DNA of 5,511 nt from an uncultured Porphyromonadaceae bacterium. GTDB taxonomy: Bacteria > Bacteroidota > Bacteroidia > Bacteroidales > Muribaculaceae. Below, piece after piece: positions 1 through 5,511 of the stretch. The stretch covers positions 1 to 5,511 of the forward strand of contig USNC01000118.1 in the NCBI GenBank assembly GCA_900555915.1, read 5' to 3'. The translations under genes were made by a program, and so were the position numbers. Numbering within the stretch: the stretch's first letter is position 1; every line of letters starts with the position of its first letter. The notes under the pieces were generated by a model. The model saw only the letters and a program-made list of their open reading frames with translations, searched no databases and was not told the DNA's origin.

Positions 1-49
1 ACGAGATCGCTCAGTGTCTCGTGGGCTCGGAGATGTGTATAAGAGACAG
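1..49. other. Nextera i7 adapter remnant (artefact)
   Basis: This is library-construction sequence, not genomic DNA. It reads as the tail of the Illumina P7 side (1-7), an 8-base index CGCTCAGT (8-15), the Nextera read-2 linker (16-30) and the 19-base Tn5 mosaic end (31-49). The index appears to be the reverse complement of Nextera N724; that name is from memory. Genomic sequence begins at about 50. The carboxyltransferase gene on the minus strand runs straight into this block, so any protein predicted through it gains a false tail beginning [11 protein letters not shown]. Confidence 0.97.
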
Positions 50-366
50 GTCTCGGAGAGCGAGCCGCCGAGCACTGTGAAATCCTGGGCGAACACGTAG
101 ACCAGTCTGCCCTCTATTGTGCCGAATCCGGTCACCACGCCGTCTCCGAGATATTGCTTTTTCTCCATGCCGAAGTTGGTGCTCCGGTGAGTCACAAACA
201 TGTCAAGTTCCTCGAAACTGCCTTCGTCAAGAAGTTGGTCGATTCTTTCACGGGCTGTGTATTTGCCCCTTTCATGCTGTTTGGCTATCGCCTTCTCCCC
301 ACCTCCAAGACGGGCTGTCGCGCGTTTGTCGATGAGTTCCTGAATCTTTTGTTCCTGAGTTGTCAT
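50..366 (-). CDS. mmdA: Carboxyltransferase subunit of methylmalonyl-CoA decarboxylase / propionyl-CoA carboxylase, 5' part only
   Basis: The reverse complement gives 105 codons from an ATG at 366-364, starting [15 protein letters not shown] and running off the contig. It matches the N-terminus of the biotin-dependent acyl-CoA carboxyltransferase family. Visible signs are the [21 protein letters not shown] stretch (residues 31-51, typical RERI..LLDEGSF motif) and [17 protein letters not shown] (89-105) at the start of the crotonase-like core. Full-length relatives have about 510-520 residues, so roughly four fifths is missing. In Bacteroides the equivalent gene follows the epimerase gene and encodes the subunit that moves the carboxyl group between (S)-methylmalonyl-CoA and biotin in propionate formation. 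A spacer of 30 bases separates it from the epimerase gene, so co-transcription is likely. Whether it works as a sodium-pumping decarboxylase or as a carboxylase cannot be told from this fragment; partner subunits would lie beyond the contig. Confidence 0.88.
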
Positions 367-396
367 TATTTTTTCTGTTTTAATTCTTTCTGCTGC

Positions 397-819
397 TTAT
401 TTCTTCGACGGATCCTCGCAGAGCTCTGTCAGCACCGCTTCCGTGCATTTGGGGTGAAGGAATGCGATCTGAAGGCCGTCGGCGCCTTTGCGCGGTGCCT
501 TGTCGATGGTGCGGATCCCTTTCGATTCGCATTCTGCGAGGGCTTCGGCCACTCCGCTCTCTACTGCGAACGCCATGTGGTGCATTCCGCCTTTGCCTCC
601 GTTCTTCTCGATGAATTTTGCTATGGTGCTGTCGGGGCTGATGGCTTCAAGAAGTTCGATCTTGGTGTCGCCGACCTTGAAGAAGGCTGTCGTCACTTTC
701 TGGTCTTCCACTACTTCCTGCTTGTAGCATTTCAGTCCGAGTACTTCTTCGTAATACTTGATCGCTTCCGCGAGGTTAGGCACGGCTATGCCGATGTGTT
801 CGATGTGGGATATTTCCAT
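397..819 (-). CDS. mce: Methylmalonyl-CoA epimerase
   Basis: This 140-residue protein interconverts (R)- and (S)-methylmalonyl-CoA, linking the B12-dependent mutase to decarboxylation in the succinate-propionate pathway of the cytoplasm. It is a complete single-domain member of the vicinal oxygen chelate (glyoxalase) superfamily, at the usual length, with two beta-alpha-beta-beta-beta modules (about 4-58 and 78-136). Likely metal ligands are H8 in EHIGIAV, E55 in KIELLE, one of H80/H81 in GGMHHMAF and E132 in VLTEL. The pattern GGMHH...FLHPK...VLTEL is characteristic of epimerases rather than of glyoxalase I. The start is the ATG at 819-817, which places HIGIAVPNL at the expected N-terminus; the frame is closed upstream by a TAA at 828-826. 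The gene is divergent from lpxD and is followed after 30 bases by the carboxyltransferase gene, which supports the assignment. Confidence 0.95.
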   Translation of the reverse strand: MEISHIEHIGIAVPNLAEAIKYYEEVLGLKCYKQEVVEDQKVTTAFFKVGDTKIELLEAISPDSTIAKFIEKNGGKGGMHHMAFAVESGVAEALAECESKGIRTIDKAPRKGADGLQIAFLHPKCTEAVLTELCEDPSKK

Positions 820-862
820 GTCCGTTTAGTTTATGTTGGTTATTATTCGTTCTTCATTTATT

Positions 863-924
863 TGTGTCGAATTTAAGGCGTACATCTCGCTCGCAGGCTA
901 AAGTATGCCTTGCTTCGCGACACA
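863..924 (-). other. Imperfect hairpin in epimerase mRNA leader
   Basis: Two nested inverted repeats are visible. The outer arms are TGTGTCG (863-869) and CGACACA (918-924), a perfect 7-base stem. The inner arms are AAGGCGTAC (875-883) and GTATGCCTT (903-911), nine bases with one non-Watson-Crick position. Internal loops of 5 and 6 bases separate the stems and the apical loop is 19 bases. With transcription from the candidate minus-strand promoter, the hairpin would sit within a few bases of the 5' end of the epimerase mRNA. It could be an mRNA-stabilising or regulatory leader structure, or a small dispersed palindromic repeat. The odd inner pair is G-U in plus-strand RNA but A-C in minus-strand RNA. 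It does not resemble a cobalamin riboswitch, being far too short. Confidence 0.45.
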
Positions 925-936
925 GTACAATTTCTG

Positions 937-944
937 CAAAATTA
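937..944 (-). promoter_or_regulatory. Candidate Bacteroidetes promoter -7 box for epimerase-carboxyltransferase unit
   Basis: On the minus strand this reads TAATTTTG followed by C, a full match to the Bacteroidetes primary-sigma core TAnnTTTG. A TTTT at 968-965, 20 bases upstream, is a three-of-four match to the -33 TTTG element at the normal spacing. The predicted start would lie near 930, giving a leader of about 110 bases that contains the hairpin at 863-924. Confidence 0.5.
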
Positions 945-1059
945 ACAATTATTTTTAAATCCTTAAAAGTTTTTCCTCTTTTTATTTCGAAAAATATTAA
1001 TTTTTAACGTGCAGGACGTTTTTTTCACCCCTTTCCGTATCTGTCTCAGTTTTTTTTAC

Positions 1060-1067
1060 TATATTTG
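1060..1067 (+). promoter_or_regulatory. Candidate Bacteroidetes promoter -7 box for the lpx operon
   Basis: TATATTTG followed by CA matches TAnnTTTG exactly and sits in an AT-rich stretch 71 bases before the lpxD ATG. A transcription start near 1074 would give a leader of about 65 bases. I do not see a good -33 TTTG around 1036-1040, so the assignment rests on the -7 core and its position. Confidence 0.55.
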
Positions 1068-1138
1068 CAAAAACTTTGCAGACTATCTGCTCAAACACTT
1101 ATATTTTCATTTGAGATTCTCCTCGACCGAATGCTTTT

Positions 1139-2158
1139 ATGGAAATGACTGTCGGGGCCTTGGCCTCTTTGATCAACGGCGCCGTTGATGGCGATCCGAA
1201 TCTTTCACTCTCCGGTTTTGCAAAAATCGAGGAGGCTGCCCCGGGGCAGCTCTCTTTTATTGCAAACCCTAAATATGCGCATTTTATCGAGTCTACCCGG
1301 GCATCGGCTTTGCTGGTGTCGGAAGATTTCAATCATTCCAATCCTCAGTCTGTCACCCTCATAAAGGTCTCTGACCCCTATGCCACACTTGCCATGCTCA
1401 TGAGGATGATTCAGGATTCTGTCCCGCGTAAGTCCGGTGTGGAGTCTCCTTCGTTTGTGGCCGAGGGTGTGGCCGTGCCTGACGACGCCTATATCGGGGC
1501 TTTCTCATACGTGGGCAGCAATGTGTCGCTCGGCAAGGGCGTTCAGATCTATCCTCAGGCATATGTGGGCGATGACGTTGTAGTTGGCGAGGGTACAATC
1601 ATATATCCCGGTGCGAGAATTTACGCAGGGTGCCGCATAGGCAGCCGCTGCATCATTCACAGCGGCGCCGTGATAGGCGCCGATGGTTTCGGCTTCGCTC
1701 CGAATGCCGAAGGTGTCTTCGAGAAAATTCCGCAGATTGGAATCGTGGTTCTTGAAGATGATGTCGAGATCGGTGCGAACACCACTGTCGACAGAGCCAC
1801 TTTCGGGTCGACACGCGTCGGCAAAGGTACGAAACTCGACAATCTCATAATGGTGGCCCACAACGTGGAGATAGGGCGCGACAATGTGTTTGCGGCCCAG
1901 ACCGGCATCGCCGGAAGCACGCGTATCGGTAATTCCAACATGGTGGGCGGACAGGTCGGTTTCGCCGGCCATATAAAAGTTGGCGACCATAATGAGATCG
2001 GCGCGCAGTCCGGAATCCCCGGCAATGTCGGCGACGGCCAGCGCCTTATCGGTTATCCGGCTGTCGAACACCGCAAGTTTGCCCGCAACATAGTCTATAT
2101 GAATCGTCTCGATGAATTGTTTGACGATCTGCGCGAAAGAAAAAACAAGCGCGATTGA
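1139..2158 (+). CDS. lpxD: UDP-3-O-(3-hydroxyacyl)glucosamine N-acyltransferase LpxD
   Basis: LpxD transfers a 3-hydroxyacyl chain from acyl-ACP to the free 2-amino group of UDP-3-O-acyl-glucosamine, the third step of lipid A synthesis, in the cytoplasm as a trimer. The 339-residue product has the family's usual length. Residues 1-100 form the uridine-binding N-terminal domain ([14 protein letters not shown] at 27-40, NPKY at 43-46). Residues about 108-300 are a left-handed beta-helix of hexapeptide repeats, and 310-339 a charged C-terminal helix. H241 in VAHNVEIG aligns with the E. coli catalytic His239, and H278 in AGHIKVGD with His276. The ATG at 1139 fits the start of Bacteroides LpxD proteins; no clear Shine-Dalgarno is present, as usual in this phylum. 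It is the first gene of the lpx operon; lpxC/fabZ follows after 44 bases. The 339-residue length, catalytic His and gene order argue against LpxA or another hexapeptide transferase. Confidence 0.96.
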   Translation: MEMTVGALASLINGAVDGDPNLSLSGFAKIEEAAPGQLSFIANPKYAHFIESTRASALLVSEDFNHSNPQSVTLIKVSDPYATLAMLMRMIQDSVPRKSGVESPSFVAEGVAVPDDAYIGAFSYVGSNVSLGKGVQIYPQAYVGDDVVVGEGTIIYPGARIYAGCRIGSRCIIHSGAVIGADGFGFAPNAEGVFEKIPQIGIVVLEDDVEIGANTTVDRATFGSTRVGKGTKLDNLIMVAHNVEIGRDNVFAAQTGIAGSTRIGNSNMVGGQVGFAGHIKVGDHNEIGAQSGIPGNVGDGQRLIGYPAVEHRKFARNIVYMNRLDELFDDLRERKNKRD

Positions 2159-2202
2159 TTAAATATAGTCCATTTCTCAATGTTAATAACAACTTATCAT
2201 AT

Positions 2203-3582
2203 ATGAATCAGCTCACTCTTAAATCTCCGATCAAGGTGGAGGGAAAAGGTTTGCATTCCGGCCAGCAACTGACCGCTGTGTTCAATCCCGCTCCCGCCAA
2301 TTTCGGTATTAAATTCAAACGAATTGATATTGAAGGTCAGCCTGTGATCGATGCTCTCGCCGAGAATGTGGTGGATACCACTCGCGGCACAGTCATCGGC
2401 AAAGGCGATGTCCGCATCAGCACTATCGAGCATGCTATGTCTGCTCTCTATGCCTATGGCATCGACAACTGCCTCATAGAGGTCAACGGTCCCGAACTTC
2501 CTATTCTCGATGGCAGCGCTCTTGAGTACACTGCCAAAATCGATGAAGTGGGTCTTGAGGAACTCGATGCGGACAAGGACTACTATATTATAAAGGAGAA
2601 AACCCAGTATAAGGACGAAAACGGAGCCACCGTGACAATTTATCCCGACGAGGGATTCAGCGTGGAAGTAATGGTGGAGTACAATTCATCGATCCTCCCC
2701 AATCAGTTTGCCGTGCTCGACGACCTCGCGCTTTTCAGCCAGGAGGTAGGCAGCGCGCGCACGTTCGTATTCGTCCGCGAGATAGAGGGATTGCTGAATT
2801 ACGGTCTCATAAAAGGCGGTGATCTCGAAAACAGTATCGTCATCTACGACCAGCCCGTATCGCAGGAAAAAATAAATGAGATCTGCGATGCCGTCAAGGT
2901 GCCGCATATGACTGTAGACCGTCTCGGCTATCTTAATCCTTCTCCCCTCAAATGGGACAACGAGCCCGCGCGCCATAAACTGATGGACGTCATCGGTGAT
3001 ATCGCCCTGATCGGTCGTCCTCTGAAAGGACGTGTGGTGGCGATCCGCCCGGGCCATACCGTCAACAACAAGTTTGCGCGTATGCTCCGCAAGGAGGTGA
3101 AGCATACAGAGATGCAGAGCCCTATATATAATCCCAACATCGCGCCTCTGATCGATGTGAACGGTATTAAGAAACTGCTTCCGCACCGCTATCCGTTCCT
3201 CCTTATCGACAAGGTGATTGAAATCGACCGGAAACACTGCGTCGCTGTCAAGAATGTGACAGTCAACGAACCCTTCTTCCAGGGACATTTCCCTGAGGAG
3301 CCGGTGATGCCGGGTGTGCTTCAGGTTGAGGCTATGGCTCAGGCTGCAGGTGTGCTTGTGCTCAATTTTCTCGACGATCCTGAAAAGTATTCCACTTATT
3401 TCCTGAAGATAGACAATGTCAAGTTCCGTCAGAAGGTAGTCCCGGGCAATACGCTCCTGCTCAATGTGTCGCTTGCCACTGAGATACGCCGTGGATGCGC
3501 CGAGGTGAAGGGATACGCTTTTGTAGGCGAGAAGATCGTATGTGAGGCTGAGTTCATGGCGCAAATCATAAAAAACAAATGA
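2203..3582 (+). CDS. lpxC/fabZ: Bifunctional LpxC-FabZ: UDP-3-O-acyl-GlcNAc deacetylase / 3-hydroxyacyl-ACP dehydratase
   Basis: This 459-residue fusion carries two cytoplasmic enzymes. Residues 1 to about 303 are LpxC, the zinc deacetylase that commits UDP-3-O-acyl-GlcNAc to lipid A. Visible are zinc ligands H77, H258 and D262 (in IEHAMSAL and HKLMD), the probable general base E76, and H285 in GHTVNNK. Residues about 312-459 are FabZ, which dehydrates 3-hydroxyacyl-ACP in fatty-acid elongation; it shows LLPHRYPFLLID (325-336), catalytic H362 in GHFPEEPVMPG and E376 in VEAMAQAAG. The summed length equals that of the two separate enzymes, and no stop or frameshift lies between them. Such fusions are known in Bacteroidetes. 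I chose the ATG at 2203 because MNQLTLKSPIKVEGKGLHSG fits the LpxC N-terminus; a TTG at 2155 would add 16 unconserved residues and overlap the lpxD stop. The stop overlaps the lpxA start in ATGA, suggesting translational coupling. Confidence 0.97.
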   Translation: MNQLTLKSPIKVEGKGLHSGQQLTAVFNPAPANFGIKFKRIDIEGQPVIDALAENVVDTTRGTVIGKGDVRISTIEHAMSALYAYGIDNCLIEVNGPELPILDGSALEYTAKIDEVGLEELDADKDYYIIKEKTQYKDENGATVTIYPDEGFSVEVMVEYNSSILPNQFAVLDDLALFSQEVGSARTFVFVREIEGLLNYGLIKGGDLENSIVIYDQPVSQEKINEICDAVKVPHMTVDRLGYLNPSPLKWDNEPARHKLMDVIGDIALIGRPLKGRVVAIRPGHTVNNKFARMLRKEVKHTEMQSPIYNPNIAPLIDVNGIKKLLPHRYPFLLIDKVIEIDRKHCVAVKNVTVNEPFFQGHFPEEPVMPGVLQVEAMAQAAGVLVLNFLDDPEKYSTYFLKIDNVKFRQKVVPGNTLLLNVSLATEIRRGCAEVKGYAFVGEKIVCEAEFMAQIIKNK

Positions 3583-4358
3583 CCATGGGCAATATGAACA
3601 GCATTCATCCGGGCGCCAGAATCGGCAATAACGTCAAGATCGGTAATTTCACCACTATTCATGACGATGTGGTGATCGGCGACAACTGCGAGATAGACTG
3701 CAACGTCAATATATATCCCGGTGCGAGAATAGGCGACGGCGTCAAGATATTTCCCGGTGCCACGGTCGCTGCGGTGCCGCAGGACCTGAAATTCCGCGGC
3801 GAGGAGACCTATGCTTTCGTAGGCGACGGCACAGTGTTGCGTGAATGTGTCACCGTACATCGCGGCACCGCTTCCAAAGGGAAGACCGTGGTGGGCAGCA
3901 ACTGTCTGCTCATGGCATACGTCCATATCGCTCACGACTGCAACATCGGCAATCAGGTCATCATCTCCAATGCCGCGCAGATGGCCGGCGAAGTGGTAGT
4001 GGATGATTGCGCTGTGATCGGTGGCGGCAGCCTTATCCATCAGTTCTGCCATATCGGTCGAAATGTGATGCTTCAGGGCGGCGCTCTTGTCAATAAGGAT
4101 ATCCCTCCTTTTGTGAAGGCTGCCCGCGAACCGATATCATTCGTAGGTCTCAACTCCATCGGCCTGCAGCGCCGGGGATTCAAACCCGAGGATATCGCGC
4201 AGATTCAGGAGATATACCGAATCCTCTATCTGAGCGATCTCAATGTCACCAATGCGATAAAGACCATCAGGGAGGTGTGCGCTCCTTCTCCATTCCGCGA
4301 TGAGATCATCTCTTTTGTGGAGAATTCCAACAGGGGTGTGATCCGCTCCGCCATATGA
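3579..4358 (+). CDS. lpxA: UDP-N-acetylglucosamine 3-O-acyltransferase LpxA
   Basis: LpxA adds a 3-hydroxyacyl chain from acyl-ACP to the 3-OH of UDP-GlcNAc, the first step of lipid A synthesis. The 259-residue product matches the family length. Residues 9 to about 190 are a left-handed beta-helix of hexapeptide repeats (IHPGARIG, IYPGARIG, VVIGDN). Residues 191-259 form the C-terminal helical domain, starting at SIGLQRRGF and ending NRGVIRSAI. Landmarks are PQDLKFRGEET (67-77), HIAHDCNIG (116-124) with H119 aligning to the E. coli catalytic His125, and HQFCHIG (154-160). The ATG at 3579 overlaps the lpxC/fabZ stop by four bases and gives eight residues before IHP, close to other LpxA proteins; ATGs at 3585 and 3594 are in frame and cannot be excluded. 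R183 falls where E. coli has Gly173 of the hydrocarbon ruler, by ungapped alignment from memory. It is the last gene of the operon, before a terminator. Confidence 0.96.
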   Translation: MTMGNMNSIHPGARIGNNVKIGNFTTIHDDVVIGDNCEIDCNVNIYPGARIGDGVKIFPGATVAAVPQDLKFRGEETYAFVGDGTVLRECVTVHRGTASKGKTVVGSNCLLMAYVHIAHDCNIGNQVIISNAAQMAGEVVVDDCAVIGGGSLIHQFCHIGRNVMLQGGALVNKDIPPFVKAAREPISFVGLNSIGLQRRGFKPEDIAQIQEIYRILYLSDLNVTNAIKTIREVCAPSPFRDEIISFVENSNRGVIRSAI

Positions 4359-4463
4359 TACATTTCTTCCGGTCCGCCGGACTCTGAATTATCTGAAGAC
4401 TTCATCTCTTTGTAAGATGAAGTCTTTGATTTACCCTTGATATATTAAGACCCATTTCATAAG
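4359..4463 (+). other. lpxA-menD intergenic spacer
   Basis: The spacer of 105 bases contains the terminator hairpin and then an AT-rich stretch before menD. I looked for a TAnnTTTG core for menD between 4427 and 4463 and found none. A TTTG at 4425-4428 could be a -33 element but has no partner at the right spacing. The menD promoter is therefore not identified; menD may rely on read-through or a divergent promoter sequence. Confidence 0.5.
4396..4430 (+). terminator. Rho-independent terminator after lpxA
   Basis: A perfect 12-base inverted repeat pairs AAGACTTCATCT (4396-4407) with AGATGAAGTCTT (4415-4426) around a 7-base loop. TTTGATTT (4425-4432), overlapping the last bases of the stem, provides a short interrupted T tract. 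The stem is only moderately GC-rich and the T tract is weak, so termination may be partial. It lies 38 bases after the lpxA stop and on the minus strand is not followed by a T run, so it belongs to the lpx operon. Confidence 0.75.
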
Positions 4464-5463
4464 ATGGAGACTACCGAAAATATCTTCTGTCGTCAGATTA
4501 TAGATATTGCTGTCGGGCATGGTGTCTGCACCGCTTTCTGCAGTCCGGGATCCCGCAACACACCCCTGCTTGTGGCGCTGGATTCCGTCTCTTCTGTGTG
4601 CAAGAGGGTGGTGGTGGATGAGAGAAGCGCTGCCTTTCAGGCCCTCGGCTACGCCATGGTGAGCCGCAGGCCTGTCTTGCTGGTCTGTACCTCCGGAACG
4701 GCTGTGCTCAATTATGCGCCCGCAGTGGCGGAGGCTTATTACGCAGGCATACCGCTTATAGTGCTTTCGGCCGACCGCCCGAGCGAATGGATTGACCAGG
4801 ACGATTCCCAGACCATTCGCCAGTATGGAGTCTTGAACCATGTGGTGAAGGGCAGTTTCGATGTCAGGGCTATTCCCGAGGGTGCAGGCCGTGAGTATTC
4901 ATCTCATCAGCGCTGGAATGTAAACCGTGTCGTGAATGAGGCGATGGTGAAGGCTTTGCATGGTAAGCCCGGACCGGTACACATCAATGTGCAGCTCTCC
5001 GAACCTCTCGGTCTCATCTCCGATACCAGTTTGCCCGTGCAGAGGAAAGTCACATATATCGGAGGAAGCGGCTCCTTGTCGGGAAGATGTCTTGCCGGTC
5101 TTGCAATCAGGGCGGCCGGCGCGAGAATATTGGTGGTGGCCGGTTTCGCTCCTCCCGACAGTGCGCTGCACGATGCACTGCGCAGGTTCGCGTCTCTTCC
5201 AAATGTGGCGGTCATGGCCGAGACTATCGCTAATCTGCATGATCCCCGCCCGCTGTCTACCATGGTTGATTCCGTACTTTGCCGCATGAGTGCGGAAGAA
5301 CGCAGGCGTATGTGTCCTGACATAGTGATTTCATTCGGAGGCGCTCTTGTGTCGAGGATGCTGAAGCAGTTTCTACGTGAGGTTGAGCCTGCCTCGCATT
5401 GGAATGTCGGACACTCCAATTATTTCTGTGATTGCTTCAAGGCTCTTACCGAGATAATTGATG
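4464..5463 (+). CDS. menD: SEPHCHC synthase MenD (menaquinone biosynthesis), 3' end missing
   Basis: MenD is a thiamine-diphosphate enzyme that joins 2-oxoglutarate and isochorismate to form 2-succinyl-5-enolpyruvyl-6-hydroxy-3-cyclohexene-1-carboxylate, an early step to menaquinone. The frame is open for 333 codons to the contig end; relatives have about 550 residues, so the C-terminal cofactor-binding domain is absent. Seen are CSPGSRNTPL (26-35), VDERSAAFQALGYA (51-64) with E53 aligning to the activating Glu55 of E. coli, CTSGTAVLNYAPAVAEAYYAGIPLIVLSADRP, and GPVHINVQLSEPL. The middle domain follows and includes DIVISFGGALVSRMLK. CSPGSRN and SADRP with WIDQ distinguish MenD from acetolactate synthase and other relatives. 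The ATG at 4464 is the first after an in-frame TAA at 4446. Translation past 5463 gives [15 protein letters not shown], which is adapter. No menF is found upstream, so the rest of the pathway is elsewhere or downstream. Confidence 0.95.
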
Positions 5464-5511
5464 CTGTCTCTTATACACATCTCCGAGCCCACGAGACACT
5501 GAGCGATCTCG
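5464..5511. other. Nextera i7 adapter remnant, inverted copy (artefact)
   Basis: The block is the Tn5 mosaic end (5464-5482), the Nextera read-2 linker (5483-5497), the index ACTGAGCG (5498-5505) and the first bases of the P7 tail (5506-5511). It is the exact reverse complement of positions 2-49. It is not genomic and must not be read as a terminal inverted repeat of a transposon or as part of menD. Confidence 0.97.

Larger units (their letters stand above)
820..1138. other. Divergent intergenic region between epimerase gene and lpxD
   Basis: These 319 bases hold no convincing gene. They are markedly more AT-rich than the flanking genes, especially 930-1080. They contain a minus-strand promoter core (937-944), a hairpin in the epimerase leader (863-924), a plus-strand promoter core (1060-1067) and runs of T near 970-990, 1020 and 1050. 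A 19-codon open frame on the minus strand (885-826) lies in frame with the epimerase and ends two codons before its ATG; it is probably incidental. Confidence 0.8.

Noticed and set aside
154..876. Long plus-strand open frame (240 codons) opposite the epimerase and carboxyltransferase genes
   Set aside because: It is antisense to two genes with clear families, is rich in Phe and Cys as expected of an antisense frame, and resembles no protein family. The 117-335 frame is rejected for the same reason.
820..930. Cobalamin riboswitch before the epimerase gene
   Set aside because: The link to B12-dependent mutase made it worth looking for, but the leader is too short and lacks any B12-box-like conserved segment that I can recognise.
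1006..1025. AACGT-GCAGG-ACGTT hairpin followed by T run as a terminator
   Set aside because: The stem is only five bases and lies between two divergent promoters, where no plus-strand transcript is expected to need ending.
2155..2202. TTG start for lpxC/fabZ overlapping the lpxD stop
   Set aside because: It would add [16 protein letters not shown], which is not part of LpxC. The ATG at 2203 gives the family N-terminus.
2686..3564. Minus-strand open frame of 292 codons across lpxC/fabZ
   Set aside because: It lies opposite a gene with conserved catalytic residues of both enzymes. Long antisense frames are expected here; those at 1505-2071, 3429-4052, 4431-4841 and 4907-5419 are likewise shadows.
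1..5511. Terminal inverted repeats suggesting a composite transposon or linear element
   Set aside because: The repeats are Nextera adapter including an 8-base index. The Tn5 mosaic end in them comes from library preparation, and the DNA between is core metabolism with no transposase.
5464..5511. Extension of menD by [15 protein letters not shown]
   Set aside because: These codons are the Nextera adapter and index, not genomic sequence.

Overview
The window is a metagenome-style contig whose genuine DNA runs from about 50 to 5463. Both ends are untrimmed Nextera library adapter. The source is very probably a gut Bacteroidales bacterium, possibly Muribaculaceae-like. The evidence is a fused lpxC/fabZ gene in the order lpxD - lpxC/fabZ - lpxA, a methylmalonyl-CoA epimerase next to a carboxyltransferase gene, near-absent Shine-Dalgarno sequences, and promoter cores of the Bacteroidetes TAnnTTTG type. 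The family-level guess is weak.

Layout. On the minus strand, a methylmalonyl-CoA epimerase gene (397-819) is followed by the 5' part of the carboxyltransferase gene (366-50, cut by the contig end). These belong to the succinate-to-propionate route. An AT-rich divergent spacer (820-1138) holds one candidate promoter for each direction and a hairpin in the epimerase leader. On the plus strand lie lpxD (1139-2158), lpxC/fabZ (2203-3582) and lpxA (3579-4358). They are tightly packed and probably one operon for the early Raetz steps of lipid A synthesis. A hairpin terminator (4396-4430) closes that unit. menD (from 4464, cut at 5463) then starts a menaquinone gene or operon.

How the genes fit together. 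LpxA, LpxC and LpxD act in succession on UDP-GlcNAc. FabZ, fused to LpxC, uses the same type of 3-hydroxyacyl-ACP for fatty-acid elongation, so the operon spans the branch point between phospholipid and lipid A. MenD makes a menaquinone precursor. In gut Bacteroidales menaquinone serves fumarate respiration, which yields the succinate that the epimerase and carboxyltransferase pathway turns into propionate. That link is inferred from physiology; nothing in the sequence shows co-regulation.

I see no CRISPR array, tRNA, rRNA, genuine mobile element or undescribed defence-type system. The window is ordinary core metabolism. The points worth a second look are the adapter ends (which create false protein tails), the structured leader of the epimerase gene, the LpxC-FabZ fusion, and an exact 20-base repeat shared by lpxD and lpxA.
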